Position numbers and translations under genes: made by a program. From Smallanthus sonchifolius (taxonomy: Eukaryota; Streptophyta; Magnoliopsida; Asterales; Asteraceae), in contig CM042018.1 of NCBI GenBank assembly GCA_023525975.1, positions 76,391,001 through 76,455,000 on the forward strand: DNA of 64,000 bases, in the 5' to 3' direction. The notes under the pieces are model-generated. The model was not told the origin of the DNA. It saw only the letters and a list, made by a program, of their open reading frames with translations, and ran no database searches. Shown here piece after piece: positions 37,801-48,671 of this stretch. Numbering within the stretch: position 1 is the first letter of the stretch; each line of letters opens with the position of its first letter.

Positions 37801-38008
37801 TTTTTCTTCTGGACCACCACCACATTGGCTAGCCATTTTGGAAATTTTACTTCCCTTATCATTCCAGAATTGAGAAGTCTTTCCACCTCTTCTTGGATGA
37901 TCATGTTTCTTTCAGGAGCAAACTTGCTTTGCTTTTGATGTATCGGCCTGAAACTTTTATCAATTCCAAGTCTATGGGTTATGATATTTTTGGATATACC
38001 TGTCATGT
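34891..38008 (-). pseudogene. pol: TAT pol: RT-RNase H-archaeal-type RNase H-integrase
   Basis: Continues in frame from 13456 after the COP1 target duplication (EDM/TGISKNIITHRLGID). RT has DYTDLNKAYPKD near 37760 and VYIDDMVVKSKKDED near 37480. The first RNase H covers about 37140-36650. A second RNase H (FTDGASNVRGTG near 36610, NNEAKYEALIAGLQLAWDI near 36500) is the hallmark of the Tat group. Integrase: GHRDCGNHTGGR-type zinc finger near 35930-35800, WGMDIVGKLP near 35730, and TPIHPQANGQAESSNK near 35465. In-frame stops after GPYLR, EAFV and DFCAS all fit C-to-T or G-to-A changes. It ends RTYFM at 34891. Confidence 0.88.
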
Positions 38009-38545
38009 TGTTGAAGCAATTTCCTGTGACAAACACTCTGGATAGATAGAGTCTTAGTTTGTACTGTAATGTTTGTAATTGTCTTTGTATGTAAGAGTCT
38101 TTATGTATTAGTTTATCGAGTTGTATTTACTTTTACATATTGAATGTTGCATAATTCTCTAAGTGTTTTGCGCACTTGTATGTGCGCAGGAGAAAGCTCC
38201 TGCGTACTTAGCAAGTACGCAAGAATACCTTTGCGTACTTGTTAAGTACGCAAGAGCATTTTGCCCTGCGCACTTGCTAAGTGCGCAGGCATCAGGTCAT
38301 GTATAAATAGGAATGGTTGACAGTAGATAAGTACGCAACTCTAGACTCAACAAATACGCCAATTGTAATCTCAGTACTTCTCTCTGTAACCTTCAAGTGT
38401 TTATAATAGACGAACGTTTATAGTGATTATCTTGTCAGTTTACTTTGTTTCGTAAGACTCTCCACCTAGTCACGGGCATTCCGCACCCGGTCCGACTAGT
38501 AGACCCACTTGCATGTGACGATCCGCCACACCCGAGGGACCTACA
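38009..38545 (+). repeat. COP1 5' LTR (537 bp)
   Basis: Starts TGTTGAAGCAATTTCC and ends GAGGGACCTACA, directly followed by AG and the PBS. Four hairpins (38168-38290) precede TATAAATA (38302-38309). The flanking CATGT at 38004-38008 is the target duplication in reverse complement. Confidence 0.93.
38302..38309 (+). promoter_or_regulatory. COP1 LTR TATA box
   Basis: TATAAATA about 12 bp after the last hairpin of the LTR array. This is the probable RNA polymerase II core promoter of the element. Confidence 0.65.
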
Positions 38546-38547
38546 AG

Positions 38548-38565
38548 TGGTATCAGAGCATTGCT
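38548..38565 (+). promoter_or_regulatory. COP1 primer-binding site (tRNA-iMet)
   Basis: TGGTATCAGAGCATTGCT begins two bases after the LTR end CCTACA, complementary to initiator methionine tRNA. Confidence 0.92.
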
Positions 38566-39135
38566 CTTGATTTCGAGTGTTGTGAGTGAGTTTGGAGAGT
38601 TTCTACAGAGATTTTACAAGCAAAAGGAGGTATTTTTGTTGATTTTTGTGATAAAATAGGGGTAGCTCTTGAGCACTATTTTAGAAGCAAAAATCACTCA
38701 AAAACCGAATTTTGCTGTGTATTTGAGTGATTTAAGTATCAAAGGTTGGTTAGAAACAAGTTTCTGACCCTTTGGCTCATTTGCATTGTTCATCAGTCCA
38801 ATTTTTACCATCTTCGGCAATTTTCCAGTGACCGGAATAGTTTGGTGAGAGTTGCTGAAAAGGTGTTGTGCGTACTTACCATTTCTGGCAAAAAGTACAG
38901 TTCTGTTGCGTACTTACTAAATACGCAAGACTAATCTCCTGCGTACTTACAAGTGCGCAAGACTGATCTTGTGCGAACTTAAGTTATATCATGCGTACTT
39001 ATCATTTACTCCTGCGTACTTATCAAGTACGCAAGAGCAAATCTTAAATACGCAAGACCATTTCTCAAGTGCGCAAGGCCAATATCAAGTGCGCAACAGT
39101 GTCTGATTTTTCTGAAATTTGAGTAAGTGTTCACT
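38566..39135 (+). other. COP1 leader with degenerate hairpin words
   Basis: Non-coding leader between PBS and gag. From 38868 to 39100 it holds many full and half copies of the LTR hairpin word (TGCGTACTTA, AAGTACGCA, AAGTGCGCA). The first part has no visible signal. Confidence 0.65.
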
Positions 39136-41955
39136 ATGTCGAATCTTCAGAATCTTGGAAACCTATTAAACTATGATAATGAGATCGGTACTCCTCAGAA
39201 ACCGCCAAAGCTGCTAAATGTAAATGATTACTCTAACTGGAAGGCACGCTTTGAGCATTACATTTCATACACTGATTCTTCGTTATGGATTCCAATTCTA
39301 GAAGGCTATAAGCATCCCACACACATTTATCTTGATGATGAACTGCCTAAGCCTATCTCTAAACTCGATGAAGAGGAAAAGAAAGCTTATGATCGAGAGA
39401 AGAAGGCTCTTGGTTCAATCACTATGGCATTAACTTGGGAGTTGTTCCACAGCTTCAGAGGTTATGACAACTCTAAGGATCTTTGGAAGGCATTACAGAA
39501 AAAGATTCGAAGGGAATAGTGATATCAAGAAGAGTAAACGGGATCTACTCATGAAGCATTATGAATGCTTCAGATTTTTGTAGAATGAGTCTTTAGATGA
39601 CCTCATCTCTAGATTCTATCATATGCAGACAGAATTAAAAGCTTTTGAGCTCAAGTATCCCGATGAAGAGTTGGTCGAAAAGTTTCTGGATGCCTTGCCA
39701 CCCAGATTTGAAATGTACACAACCTTGATGAGAGAGAATCCAAAATTCTATGAGATGACAGTGGAGGAGGCAATTGGAAAGGTTCAAGCTCATAACATGA
39801 ACCTAAGAAAGAAGGAGAGCTCAGGAAGACCTCAGATACAAGACCCTTCTATGTATCATGGGACGTCTTCTACAACCAAGTCATCGGGCTCTGGAATTGC
39901 CCTTTTCTCTGGAAACTCTACAGAAGAAGACCACTCAACCGGTTGTGGTGGTCATGCATGCTATGCATCTGGATCAGGTTGTGGATCTCATCAACAACAC
40001 ACCTCAAGAAACCCTCCCGCTACATCTTCAGCTAACCAATCAGCTATAGCCAAAATAGCTGAAGATCATGTAGCTCTATTTTCATCGTGTATGTTGGCCT
40101 ACGAAAACTTCATAGGTGGCAAGCTTACAGATCCCGATACAATAGAAGAAGACTTCAATCAAGTGGATCCTGATAACATGGAGGACATGGATATTCAATG
40201 GAATATGGCCATGATATTGAGGAGAGCCAAGCGTTTCCTGAACAGAACAGGAAGAAAGTTCATTGGCGGGCATTCTAATGCCAAGGTTGGTTTTGACAAA
40301 TCCAAGGCCAAATGCTATAAGTGTCTAAACTTTGGACACTTTGCTCGTGAATGTCAGAAAGACAGAGCATCGGCTTCGGGTTTCACCAGACCTAGCCAAG
40401 GAAACAGCCATGGCTACAACAACTCAAACAACCACAATCAAAGCCAAACTGGAACGTCCAATGCACTGGTAGTTCAAGAGGACGACAGCTTTGATTGGGG
40501 TGTTCATCTGGAGGATGCCATCATTGCACAAACTCAGGTTGGCCTCATGGCTGAGATCATGGAGATGATGGAAGCTGAGAAAAAGGAAGCTAAGTAAAAG
40601 GAAGCTGAGGAAAAGAAAGCTTCTGTGGCTGACCTAGAAGTGTCTACTACTGCTGTTGCCCTAATGGCTATTGGAGAGGCAACAAGTTCATCGAATGAGG
40701 TAGATTCTAATCCTTTTTCTGCCATTTCTTGTTCCAAATGTCTAGGCTTAAAAATTGAAAACTCTAAGCTTCAAGACAAAGTCGAACCCCTTTGTATTGC
40801 AGCTTTAAGCTACAAAGAAAACGAAAAATGATTAAAAGATTCAATTGAAACGTTGAAGAAAGAAAAACGTGATTATTCACTTAAAATGAGCGATCAACAG
40901 CTTCACTTGGATATTGCATACAAGGGGTTAGAGAAAAGGAACAATGAGATCAACAAGCTGCAAAATGAGATCTTGCAGTTGAAATGTACTAATGAGAAGT
41001 TGAAAAATTCACGTTTTGTGGTGGAACACTACGAATCTGTAGTGAGACAAATGAATGGCTTAGGGTTGGGTACTAATGCCATTCCTCCACCAGTTAGCAG
41101 GAAATTTGTCAACGGCTTAGTAGACATTGATCTAACTTGTCTTGATGAGTCCTCAGGAAAGGATGACTCCTCTAAAAGGGATGATTCCTCAAGTAAGGCC
41201 AACTCCGCATCTGATGAGGAGTTCTTTACTGCTTCTTATGATGGGTCGGTTAACACTTGCCCTGAAGGAATAGTATCTGAGGAGTTGTTATCTGAACAGA
41301 CATTCAAGAAAAACATCATCACTAATAGTGATAACTGTATTCTAACTGAACCCGATATCATTGAATCTAATGATAAATTAAAGGTAATGCTTTATGGGGG
41401 GGTATAAAAATCTTAATCAAGTAAAGAAAGAGGCTTTTTCAGCTCACTTTGGGCTTGGTTACAAAGAAAATTTGCAAAAATACTATACTCCCAAGAACCA
41501 ATCTGTATCGGGTAAAACTTCTGTTCACAAACCAACTCCTCCTGCTCATCATGCTGAGTCATCTAATGCTAGATCCAATGAGCCTTACAAGAGAACTTAC
41601 ATAGACAAGAGAACTTGTTTTCATTGTGGTATGGTTGGTCACATTTTTGTGAACTGCCCTTCTAAGAACCAAGGGAAACGGCCTGTTGTTTCACAATCGG
41701 CTGGCATCCCTAAGTCACCACAAGTGAACCATCCCAAAAGTCCAAAATCAAATGTGATGAAACCACCAGTAAAACCAATGGTAAAGCCAAAGATAACCTC
41801 TGAGGCTAAACCATTTGTTTCAAGGAAGGGAAAGCAACCCGCTACACCTCGTGTATCTACCTCTGGTAGTATACCTACTGGTGAGAAACCTGTGGTGAAA
41901 CTCTCTAAGCCACATAGAAGGAGAAGGAATAGGAGGTTGAGAAAGCTAGAGCAGC
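39136..41955 (+). pseudogene. gag: COP1 gag with two zinc knuckles
   Basis: The start MSNLQNLGNLLNYDNEIGTP precedes the copia gag fold (YSNWKARFEHYISYTDSSLW; LDALPPRFEMYTTL near 39680). CX2CX4HX4C knuckles are CYKCLNFGHFAREC (near 40315) and CFHCGMVGHIFVNC (near 41615), with a helical, Glu/Lys-rich stretch between them. The C-terminus is basic (HRRRRNRRLRKL). Breaks: a one-base frameshift near 39500, a TAG near 39583, stops at 40595-40597 and near 40829, and a G-run frameshift at 41395-41402. At 41955 it passes into element X. Its natural continuation is the pol at 23072 on the minus strand. Confidence 0.87.
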
Positions 41956-42157
41956 TAAGTGTGTCCTAGTGACCCACCCCTCTTTCCTAGGAATTCTCCT
42001 CAGGGATGCATTGCTTATAGGTCAAGTGTATTTCTAAAATACTATTGTGGAGACTCGGTGTTGTGACTAGTCAAACTCTAAACCTATGAGAACTCCTATA
42101 TTTAACACTCAGTATTTCATTATCACTTACAACCTTCTCATCGTTTCTCTGGTAGAC

Positions 42158-42646
42158 ATGGACTCCTACTCTCCTTCCTCCCCGGTATACCGTCCCGTAG
42201 CAGATTCGGATTGGGAAGAAGACATCAGGTCACCCATGTATCGGTCACCACCACCCCCAGCTGTCATGCCAAGGTTTGATGTAAGGACAGATTGGGCTAG
42301 GAACACCGGCCCAAGACTTCGAACACCTAGATCACCCCCACTAAGAGACTCGTATCTGGTGCCCGACCCGTATCATCCTAACCCTTGGGTAAGGCATACC
42401 ATGGCACCTACTAGTACTATGGGAATTCCAATCAATGACATTCACCAATATGTGAGGACCTCAGAGTTTGAGAGGCAAAGGATGGAGCACGAGATAAGGC
42501 ACGACTTGCAAGGACAAAGAATGGATAGCCTAGCAAACCAATTAGGGTACCAAAAGGAGTTAATTTCCATCCTCGAAAAAAAATGCTGGAGAATCGCACG
42601 GAAACTGCTAGAGCTGAATACAGGTCGACTACCCGAGCGACCATAG
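42158..42646 (+). pseudogene. X ORF, copy 1 (frameshifted)
   Basis: Same ORF as at 48672-49217. It starts MDSYSPSSPVYRPVADSDWE. A one-base loss in an A run (GAAAAAAAATG here, GAAAAAGAAATG in the other copies; near 42580) shifts the frame after ISILEK. The C-terminal hydrophobic segment is replaced by a short unrelated tail ending at 42646. An in-frame ATG 72 bases upstream (42086) is not shared as the likely start, because the common part begins at 42158. Confidence 0.75.
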
Positions 42647-43599
42647 CAGTGCTCGTCTTGGTGATTATCTTCCTGCTAGTGGAAAGCTACCGGATACGTT
42701 AGCAGAAATTTCTATTTATTATCTTTAAATTTTCAGTTTGAGGACCATTTCCCTATGTTTTGAATAATGTTTAACCTTTCAGCATTTAATAAATTTTATA
42801 TTTTGCAACTCTAAAATTATTATTCAACAATTTGACACGTTGAGTGTGAATTACACCCATCATATTTCCATCAAAAATTTCCAAGTATCACCTTCTTCAT
42901 TCAACACGATTTAGTACACTACCGGTAATCTCCTTCATAAACAAATCATCATATTAAATTTAAACAACCTCGTAATTTTCAAACCAAACGTTTATCAAAC
43001 TTTTAAAAGAATATCATAAATATAAATTTCCCATAAACATTTTCACTTTGCAAGGGGACTTAATACAACCTATTCTATGAAAGAATGTTACTTCAAATTG
43101 ATAAATAAGTATGATTTTCCTCATTTAAAGTAACTATTTCTAAACTCTGGCTAAATTAATATACGACTACTTGTTTAGCCAATAATTTCGCTTAAAAATA
43201 TCCTCATTACAATAATTGAAAATTTAATACAAAGATTTTTCCTATTAGTTTGTCTATTTATTTAAATTATTTAACTCAATAGTTTCACTACTATAACTAC
43301 AACCAAGAACAATTTACAATTTCCTATTTTCAAACAAAGATCAGTATTTGTAAACACATTTCCCCGAATGTTTTCAGAACCTTCTTGTTATCCTTCACTT
43401 GCCGCTTCAAGGGACGACCCACTTCGCGTAGATGTTAACCATCCCTACAAACCTCAACGAGATTTAAAGAGCTAGAACCTAACTATCACATTTTACACGA
43501 ACGCCAAACAACCCGCTTCTCCGCAATAATTGATCACATACAAAACTCGTTATCATATGTCACACACAAAATTCAATAACTTACGTGTGCACACACATA

Positions 43600-43970
43600 A
43601 GATACACAGCACGATTACTTCCCACATGAAACTTGTTCATTTGCAATACACACGCTACCAGATTGAACACATAACACATGAAACTTGGTTATTTGCAATA
43701 TACATGATACCTAACAATTAGTTGTTTGATACACAATACTTGATTGACCACATTGAACATGACACTTATTTGGTTACAAAGTACATGATACTACATTACC
43801 TACATTACACATGAAAGTCTATTGATTTACAAATACATGATGCTAAGTTGTTCATGTTACACATGAAACCTATTTGATTACAAGCTACATGACACTAGAT
43901 CATACACGAGACTTGTGTGTTTACATTATACATGAAACTAAGATGCTTACAATTGTTGCAATTGATTGAT
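43600..43970 (+). repeat. X degenerate tandem repeats, copy 1
   Basis: About eight imperfect units of roughly 45-50 bp built on ACATGAAACTT..TTTG.TTACAA and TACATGATACTA words. Equivalent blocks lie at about 50136-50462 and 56541-56867. Small open frames here are by-products of the repeats. Confidence 0.6.
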
Positions 43971-44860
43971 CACAATATACATGAAGTATGGTCAAACACC
44001 TTGTTCACCAAACTTGAAACTACTAACATATTGAAGCTACTCGGGGTTGACGTATTCTTGTTCAAACACGAGGAAACTGTAGCACTTCAAAACAACTCGG
44101 GGTTTTGACGTATTCTTGTTCAAACACGAGTAAACTATGGAACCCTAGGTAACACTACTTCATTACCCTTTAGTTGCTAACTGACTTGCCTATTTAAAGA
44201 TATAGTTACTTATTAGCAACTCATATGTGAAAGCAATGTACATGAACTAAGTGAATTTGTGCCTCCTCTTGACCCGCACACACCGGAAGGATCTATACGG
44301 ACCATGCGATGATTTGAGTAATTACGGGTGCACACGGAATTATAAAAATCAGCGCACAGAAAACATAGTAAATTTTATCGTGTGTTGTGACCTAAAACTT
44401 ATCATGATATATAACAACAAAACTAATGAGATATGACAAGGGCATGGTGGATACGCCGCTGGTACTTCCTATATATAAGTGTTCCTGTCATATTGTCAGT
44501 AGTAGCGTTGTTCATATCACAAGAAGTTTTATGATATTCCGACCTTGACAAATGTTTGTGAAATACTGACAACTCTTAAACTTATTAGGCTACACCCTAA
44601 ACAAGCCCTGAACACCCAATTTCCATCAATTCCATTTCAAGTAATGCAATTCACCTTTAGAATCCAAATTATCATTCAACAGGCTTTCTTCTTTACGTTA
44701 ACTTCAAACTAAATACATTTTTATCCTTCACACCTGACCTTGAGAAACAGATCTTAGTCCTTTTCATCAGTTATGCTTCTCCAACCAGCCAACTTAAACT
44801 CACCTCCTTCCTGGTTCAATAGTCTCCAGTAGTTAAATTTCGGGACGAAATTCCATTAAC

Positions 44861-44870
44861 ATAGGGAGAC
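44861..44870 (+). promoter_or_regulatory. X polypurine tract before LTR-B
   Basis: ATAGGGAGAC directly precedes the LTR start TGTAACATCC. Same sequence before LTR-C (51377-51386) and LTR-D (57782-57791). The palindrome AATTTCGGGACGAAATT lies 9 bp upstream (44836-44852). Confidence 0.7.
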
Positions 44871-46166
44871 TGTAACATCCACAAATTTCGAGCCATAAAT
44901 TTTCTTTAGTCATTTCATCTTATAAACTCTTGAAAATCCCATACGTATTCCAAACCTTATATGTTATAGTAACTATTATTTTAACATACAAAATTTCCAC
45001 ATACCTATTATTTCTTTACTATATACACATCACATGTATCTATACATATGTTTTAAATAAGCAAACAATTTCAAACATAAGGGTTCATTTTAAACTATAC
45101 TTTTACATCCTTTGATTATACACACACACTTAATTGCAAATAAAAATATAAACGTGTGAATTTGATATTATGGAATAAATCAACATTTCAACTTATAATT
45201 TTGTAAAATTGGGATTTTCATAAAGTTCTAAACCAAAAAGTTTAATTTGTAAATTTATAAAAATGTATATATAAGTATGTACAATTTAAATAAAATTTTT
45301 AAAGAATCAATATATATATATATATATGTTTATAGTTATAAAATTTGATTTGAACCTCTAAACACAAAGAACCCTCAATTTAAACCCTTTACTCTTGAAA
45401 TTTAACACACAAATCCTCAATTTTGACCAAATTCAAACTTTTTAAATAGTTTGACTTTTAAAAGTCAAACAGCCTAAGAAATCTTGCAATTCAAGACCAA
45501 AATTGATCAGTCTTAGCTGTCATGAACTTTCCTCGTACGTGTAATTGATTCTCAATAAATTTCTAATCGAATTAACATAACAATTTGACTAATTGAGCGG
45601 TCGAATTCAAATTTCAAATGTTTTGACCATTTACGGTCAAACCGAGTTCAATTCGTTACCAAATCAGAGAGATTTGGAATCGTTATTATCCGCTAATCAC
45701 GTGAAATCTAATATAGCTTTAACACAGACCCTATACACGACTCAATTCATTCGCGTTCGTTCAATTTTACGCGTAATTCACTCGACAACCGTCGTATTCA
45801 AATTCCTAATCAAATCGTGCTATTCGGATGGAATGGAACGAATTAAATTACTACACGCCTTCGCATAACCCATTTCGAACTCTCGGAACTCTTATTCGAT
45901 CTGCATTGTCCCGCCAGAACTCTGCCAAGCTCGAAGCCTTCTGAAACCAAAACTACGGCCGATCCCCTTCGTTACTTCACCAAACCAGGTAATTTTTGCC
46001 CCTTTAGCTTCGTTTTGAACTAGGGATTAAAAGCCCCATGAATTTAGAATCGATTAATAACGAACCGGGCTGATTTGGGGTTAGGGTTTGCGGGTTGGGT
46101 GATTCGAGGAAGAAGACGTATTGGAACTGTGTGTTAAAAGATTTTAGAAACGAATCCTTATCAAGG

Positions 46167-46402
46167 CATCATACCCAACTCAACCAGTTAAGACTCAGGA
46201 CTTATGCACTCATGGTAGTGGGTTCGAGACCCACACCCGCACCATTTTTGAGGGTTTTCCTCTATAACAAAACCAGGCCCCTGCTGTCCATCGATTTAAA
46301 ATTTGGGAAACCCACCTCTTAACCACTGAAGAGCTTCTGGTCTGGTGGTTTGCACTCATGTCTCTCTCAGAACCCACCCGGGTTCGAGCCGAGTGGTTCA
46401 CA
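46167..46402 (+). other. Two tRNA-like modules in X LTR-B
   Basis: Module 1 (46167-46244) has AACTCAACCAGTTAAGACTC, then GGGTTCGAGACCC and a T run shortly after. Module 2 (46332-46402) has CTGGTCTGGTGGTTTGC, close to the A box of tRNA-Glu/Asp, then CGGGTTCGAGCC as B box. They recur at 52527-52762 (LTR-C) and about 59814-60049 (LTR-D). In LTR-D the module 1 B box reads GGTTTCGAGACC. Whether RNA polymerase III uses them is unknown. Confidence 0.45.
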
Positions 46403-47216
46403 ACCCTTGTTTTACAATTTTTATTACTTTAATTAAACTATGAAAAAAAAGGGGAATTTTTATCTTATAAAACCTATATTCGAGGGAACAAGTTTTGGTG
46501 CAAAAATTTACAAATTCTACAAGAAACGATTGTTTTTTTTTATTTATTTAAATTGTCTTAAAACCTTATTAAAATTATTTAAAAATGCACTATAATTAAA
46601 ATTGTTAGTTTTAAAAACAAAGCTCTTAAAATACTTATTTTGATGAAATTTGTGTTGAGACCTTATAAAATTCCTTAACATTTTTTTTACACGAAACAAT
46701 TTTTTTATAAATTTTTCAAGTAAATCTTGTTACCTTAAAACCCATTTAGAGTTTATATATATATATATATAAATCTCTAAATAAATGCTAAGTAAATATA
46801 TTTTACGTTATTTTTTTCTTTTTCTTTTTCGTTCTTAAATAAATAAATACAAAGAATTTATTTATTTAAATTATATAACTAATCTATTAAACCCTAAAAC
46901 AATTAGTATTTCTTTAAATTCATACACACTACGATTTCACAAATTATTATAAAAACTCATATTTAAATACAAATACTATACTATATATTTTACACACACT
47001 CGGGACATATGGCTTCATAAATATTGTTCGTACACAAACGAGCCTCCGTATCCATCAAATTAAACACTTACCCAATTCCTTTGGAACATTAGACCTTGCT
47101 CTAGATTTTTGTGCATATCATTAATAGATACATATAATTCAATTATAGGTTAACATTGTGACTAAGCAAATCACTTGTGCTACTTGTGGTTCGTGCTATC
47201 CACACAACTAATACAG

Positions 47217-47677
47217 GTGAGTATTACATAGCCATTTTCACACTTTTACATTTTTTGGGGTGAAACATGAACTCTATTCATACAATTATTTACATTTACA
47301 CAAACTACACAAACACAAATCCTCTTTACATTCATGTGTGCAAATTTGAGCTTTATGTTTGAGTGCGAGGTGTGTTAACTGTTTGTGTGCAATTTATATG
47401 CAATCATTAACTATTCAAGCCGACGGTTAACAATGATAGATCTATTGAGTCTGACAAACCCACCCAGATTGGGGTGATTGTTACCGACAACACAATTTGC
47501 ATGCTAGTTACAAAGGTTTGATTGTACTTTTGGTTACACAATAGTTACTCCCCATAAATGCCTTATTTTATCATGTTATGTAAGGATTTGTTTATTCACG
47601 TCTATATATACTATCTATGTACAAACATGTGTATGCTCACCAACTTTTTAGTTGACCTTATTTTATTCATGTTTCAG
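47217..47677 (+). other. Putative LTR intron in X LTR-B
   Basis: Donor ATACAG/GTGAGTATTACATAG and acceptor TTTATTCATGTTTCAG/GTAC, 461 bp. It lies downstream of the tRNA-like modules and near the LTR 3' end, so it would be removed from the R/U5 leader of a full-length transcript. The other X LTRs have the same pair; LTR-D has ACAT/GTGAGT. Confidence 0.5.
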
Positions 47678-47891
47678 GTACAAAAGTGAGTTGAACAAGC
47701 TTGCTACACTTAGGATGTGGACCTAGATATTTAAAAAGAAACTTGTTATGTATTCTCAATTCCATGTACATGTTGAATTTTATTGAAATGAAATGTGATG
47801 TTTAAACATACTGAAATTTAGTCAACCTTGTGCTCATGAACAGACTACATGTCCCGCCCCGACGTATTCCGCCGTCGGTTGGGGTGTGACA

Positions 47892-48671
47892 GATTGGTAT
47901 CAGAGCCTTGGTTACGGGGAATTAGGTTATTAGACACTCTTGACCTAGACTATAACCTTAGGGCACCCATACTATGCCATGCTACTAAATGCTATATGAT
48001 TAGTTCTTATGTGAATATTTTTACATGTTATAACTAAATAATTACATCATATGATACAATACTTAATAGTCTATGTGTCACATTATCTGCCAACTTTTGT
48101 CTCCTATTCATTGCTATCTATTTGATTTATTTAAAGTGTCATCCTAAGTTTCCACACACACTCATACACACTTAGTTCTTCGTGCACCCTTAATCTCACG
48201 CACAAAATATCACTATCTCTTGTGATCCAAAATCTAGACTATTGGGCCTAATTAGGCCTAATGTCCAACAATAATAAACTAAGAAGCCCATCTATCCTCC
48301 AAGTAGAACAAGCCCACCAAAATGCTAAAACCTAACTTTCGGGCCTCAAAGCCCAGTCCACAACAATTCTCATCATGACCATGAGTCCAACAATAGTGTT
48401 ATTAATACATGATGACTGGAAGAGTGTGTAGGCCCATGAGGGATTCTGGCTAAGGAAAGACAGGGTACTTAAGTGTGTCCTAGTGACCCACCCCTCTTTC
48501 CTAGGAATTCTCCTCAGGGATGCATTGCTTATAGGTCAAGTGTATTTCTAAAATACTATTGTGGAGACTCGGTGTTGTGACTAGTCAAACTCTAAACCTC
48601 TGAGAACTCCTATATTTAACACTCAGTATTTCATTATCACTTACAACCTTCTCATCTTTTCTCTGGTAGAC
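47892..48671 (+). other. X internal region 2: PBS and leader
   Basis: PBS at 47895-47911 (tRNA-iMet), then a 760-bp leader without a gene. The 14-bp perfect palindrome GGCCTAATTAGGCC is at 48245-48258. Confidence 0.8.

Larger units (their letters stand above)
23073..41955. other. Inferred 18.9-kb inversion
   Basis: The left junction joins COP1 pol to the X leader (minus). The right junction joins COP1 gag (plus) to the continuation of the same X leader (plus). Intact X copies read GACAGGGTACTTAAGTGTG, so the two junction halves of X abut apart from about five missing bases (GTACT). Reversing the segment restores COP1, X and the TAT reading frame, with TSDs ACATG and GATGT. A misassembly could produce the same picture and cannot be excluded from sequence alone. 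Confidence 0.8.
44871..47891 (+). repeat. X LTR-B
   Basis: TGTAACATCC to GGGGTGTGACA, 3021 bp, followed by PBS TGGTATCAGAGCCTTGG at 47895. It has a short (AT)n tract (46757-46771), two tRNA-like modules and the putative intron. Open frames at 44930, 45593, 46095 and 47849 recur in the other copies but look like LTR noise. Confidence 0.93.

Noticed and set aside
23073..41955. Inversion by recombination between inverted X copies
   Set aside because: The breakpoints join X leader to COP1 gag-pol, which share no long homology, so ectopic recombination between X copies does not explain the junctions.
46167..46244. A genuine tRNA gene
   Set aside because: Although the B box is excellent, acceptor-stem pairing is not evident, and the unit recurs at the same place in each X LTR copy. 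It is described as a tRNA-like module only.
44930..46401. Repeated small open frames in the X LTRs
   Set aside because: They recur only because the LTR is repeated. They lack motifs and are not the 181-codon ORF.
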